Shown: positions 11,926-13,245 of the stretch, piece by piece | Position numbering within the stretch: position 1 is the first letter of the stretch | Layout: each line of letters begins with the position of its first letter | Assembly: GCA_965549355.1 (NCBI GenBank) | Contig: CBEVGD010000048.1 | Span: 1-13,245, forward strand | Length of the DNA stretch: 13,245 nt | From: M55B120 sp965549355 | GTDB taxonomy: Bacteria > Actinomycetota > Humimicrobiia > Humimicrobiales > Humimicrobiaceae | Reading direction: 5' to 3' | Notes under the pieces: model-generated | Seen by the model: the letters and a program-made list of their open reading frames with translations, nothing else | The model's database searches: none | What the model was told of the DNA's origin: nothing | Program-made: the position numbers and the translations under genes

Positions 11926-13245
11926 TCAGGCAAGGGACCTGAAATGGAGGCCTATAAGGGAAAACCCTATGGCATATGGGAACATATCCCGTTTTTTAAT
12001 CAGGCTCCATAGAATAAGTTTCCAGAAATAAGTTCTTCCTCTTTGCTTGATGCCAAGAAGCCATAATGAACTGAGAAAAGCCCTTATATGATAAAACTTC
12101 AATTTAGATGTTTTTACTTTAACAGGCTTATATTCTTTTAACAGGGTCTTTATTCTCGCATAATAGCATTTAGGTGAATATATTGTAGAAGTAACCTTTT
12201 TATAGCCTTCTACAAGGAGATCCGTATCCATCTTTGGTATGAAATTAAGAGCGCCCGTCCCTGTATTGTTACCGGTAGCTTTCTTTACCAGTCTGTCTGA
12301 CTTCTCGAGCCGCTGGTACAATCTGGTTTTTGGAAGAGCAGTAAGAATCCCGACCATAGCAGTCACTATTCCGCTTTTTTGAATAAAGTCTATCTGCCTC
12401 TGGAAGATAGAAGGCTGGTCGCTATCAAATCCTACTATGAATCCGGCCTGGACCTCAAGACCGCCGTTCTGTATGATCTTAACTGATTCTACAAGATCCC
12501 TGCCTTTGTTTTGTACCTTTCCGCATTCATTCAGACCTTCCGCATCAGGAGTCTCTATTCCTACAAATACGGAGGTAAAGCCTGCCTTTGCCATTGAACT
12601 GATCAATTTCCTGTCATCTGCAAGGTTTACCGAGACCTGCGTATTGAAAGAAAATGGATATTTTCTTTCTTTCTGCCATTTTATTAAAGCAGGGAGATAA
12701 TACTTCTTAAGCCTGGCTTTACTTCCGATTAAATTATCATCTACAAAGAATACGCCAGCTCTCCACCCGATCCTATAAAGTGATTCCAGCTCTGCAAGGA
12801 CCTGTTCCACGGCCTTCAGCCTGGGCACCCTGCCATTAAGCTGCACTACATCGCAGAACTCACAGTCAAAAGGGCATCCTCTTGAAAACTGAAGACACAT
12901 TGAATTATAGTAGGAAGTATTTATAAGGCTCCAGTCGGGAACAACTGATTTTGATATATCCGGGAAGCTGTCATTTTTATACATCTTTTTCAGCTTTCCA
13001 TCTTCAAGGTCCTTTATTACTTTATGAAAATAACCTTCTACTTCGCCAAGAACCAGGTGGTCGACTTCGGGGAATTCTTCATATCCGGTGGTAAATAGCG
13101 GACCTCCTGCCACGACAGGCTTGCCAAGTTTTTTTGCCAGTGCTATTACTTTTTTTGATGTTTCTTTCTGCACTATCATAGCGCTGATAAATACATAATC
13201 GGCCCATTTAATATCCTTTTCTTCAAGTCTATCAGTATTCATATC
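11926..13245 (-). CDS. B12-binding-type radical SAM protein with C-terminal DUF4070, 5' end beyond the window
   Basis: Radical SAM enzymes reductively cleave S-adenosylmethionine with a [4Fe-4S] cluster to start radical reactions. The cluster motif is C123-PFD-C127-EF-C130 (CX3CX2C, numbered from the Met at 13242). The visible N-terminal part (WADYVFISAMIVQ, then GKPVVAGGPLFTTGYEEF and DHLVLGEVEG) is the later half of a cobalamin-binding-like Rossmann domain. The barrel includes FFVDDNLIGS (164-173) and FVGIETPDAEGLNE. The C-terminal region, with MVGILTALPKTRLYQRLE and a basic tail, matches DUF4070. The Met at 13242 is probably internal. The frame stays open to the edge, reads D-M-N-T, and family members have about 50-60 more N-terminal residues. 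The substrate is unknown; relatives include methylthio- and methyltransferases. It has no operon partner in the window. Confidence 0.9.
   Translation of the reverse strand, partial: DMNTDRLEEKDIKWADYVFISAMIVQKETSKKVIALAKKLGKPVVAGGPLFTTGYEEFPEVDHLVLGEVEGYFHKVIKDLEDGKLKKMYKNDSFPDISKSVVPDWSLINTSYYNSMCLQFSRGCPFDCEFCDVVQLNGRVPRLKAVEQVLAELESLYRIGWRAGVFFVDDNLIGSKARLKKYYLPALIKWQKERKYPFSFNTQVSVNLADDRKLISSMAKAGFTSVFVGIETPDAEGLNECGKVQNKGRDLVESVKIIQNGGLEVQAGFIVGFDSDQPSIFQRQIDFIQKSGIVTAMVGILTALPKTRLYQRLEKSDRLVKKATGNNTGTGALNFIPKMDTDLLVEGYKKVTSTIYSPKCYYARIKTLLKEYKPVKVKTSKLKFYHIRAFLSSLWLLGIKQRGRTYFWKLILWSLIKKRDMFPYAIGFSLIGLHFRSLA

Noticed and set aside
1..13245. CRISPR arrays, tRNA or rRNA genes, insertion sequences, prophage or toxin-antitoxin modules
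   Set aside because: No regularly spaced repeats, cloverleaf-like genes, transposase motifs or small paired toxin-antitoxin genes were recognised on either strand.

Overview
The window is bacterial chromosomal DNA of moderate GC content. AUA (Ile) and AGA/AGG (Arg) codons are frequent throughout, as is often seen in thermophiles and deep-branching uncultured lineages. An LCP-family cell-wall ligase with a LytR_C tail, apparently next to the end of murA, suggests a peptidoglycan-containing organism with a Gram-positive-like (for example actinobacterial or firmicute-like) envelope programme. The sequence alone does not fix the phylum. No tRNA, rRNA, CRISPR array, insertion sequence or prophage gene was seen, and the window reads as core chromosome with an envelope-glycan cluster.

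Left part, plus strand (1-6034). A 12-codon tail resembling the end of MurA is followed by a promoter-bearing leader. Then come an LCP protein with two tandem extracytoplasmic beta-sandwich-like repeats, a membrane-bound nucleotide-sugar 4,6-dehydratase (WbpM/FlaA1/CapD type), a minimal PglC-like phosphoglycosyl transferase overlapping it, and a uroporphyrinogen-decarboxylase-superfamily protein. Dehydratase, priming transferase and LCP ligase together cover the first and last steps of making a surface glycopolymer: forming a 6-deoxy-4-keto UDP-sugar, loading a sugar phosphate on undecaprenyl phosphate, and attaching the finished polymer to the wall. The intermediate aminotransferase, glycosyltransferases and flippase are not here. 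The URO-D-like gene has no obvious link to this pathway.

Middle part, minus strand (6041-10175). A small HExxH zincin, Lon protease with its own strong Rho-independent terminator, and a ParA/Soj-type ATPase without a ParB partner. ParA converges on the URO-D-like gene with only 6 bases between the stop codons.

Right part. A GalT-type nucleotidyltransferase (plus), divergent from the zincin gene, has a good promoter and Shine-Dalgarno site. It is followed by a DUF4332 helix-hairpin-helix protein (plus). A perfect 10-bp hairpin separates the latter from a convergent B12-binding-type radical SAM/DUF4070 protein (minus), which runs off the right edge.

Translation signals fall into two classes. 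lon, galT and the DUF4332 gene have strong Shine-Dalgarno sites. The LCP, dehydratase and zincin genes have none, and the last two carry TATAAT boxes 7-8 nt before the start codon, which suggests leaderless or near-leaderless mRNAs. I found no clearly new multi-gene system. The most unusual items are the LCP domain architecture, the divergent URO-D-like protein with an N-terminal extension, the ParB-less ParA, and the candidate leaderless starts.
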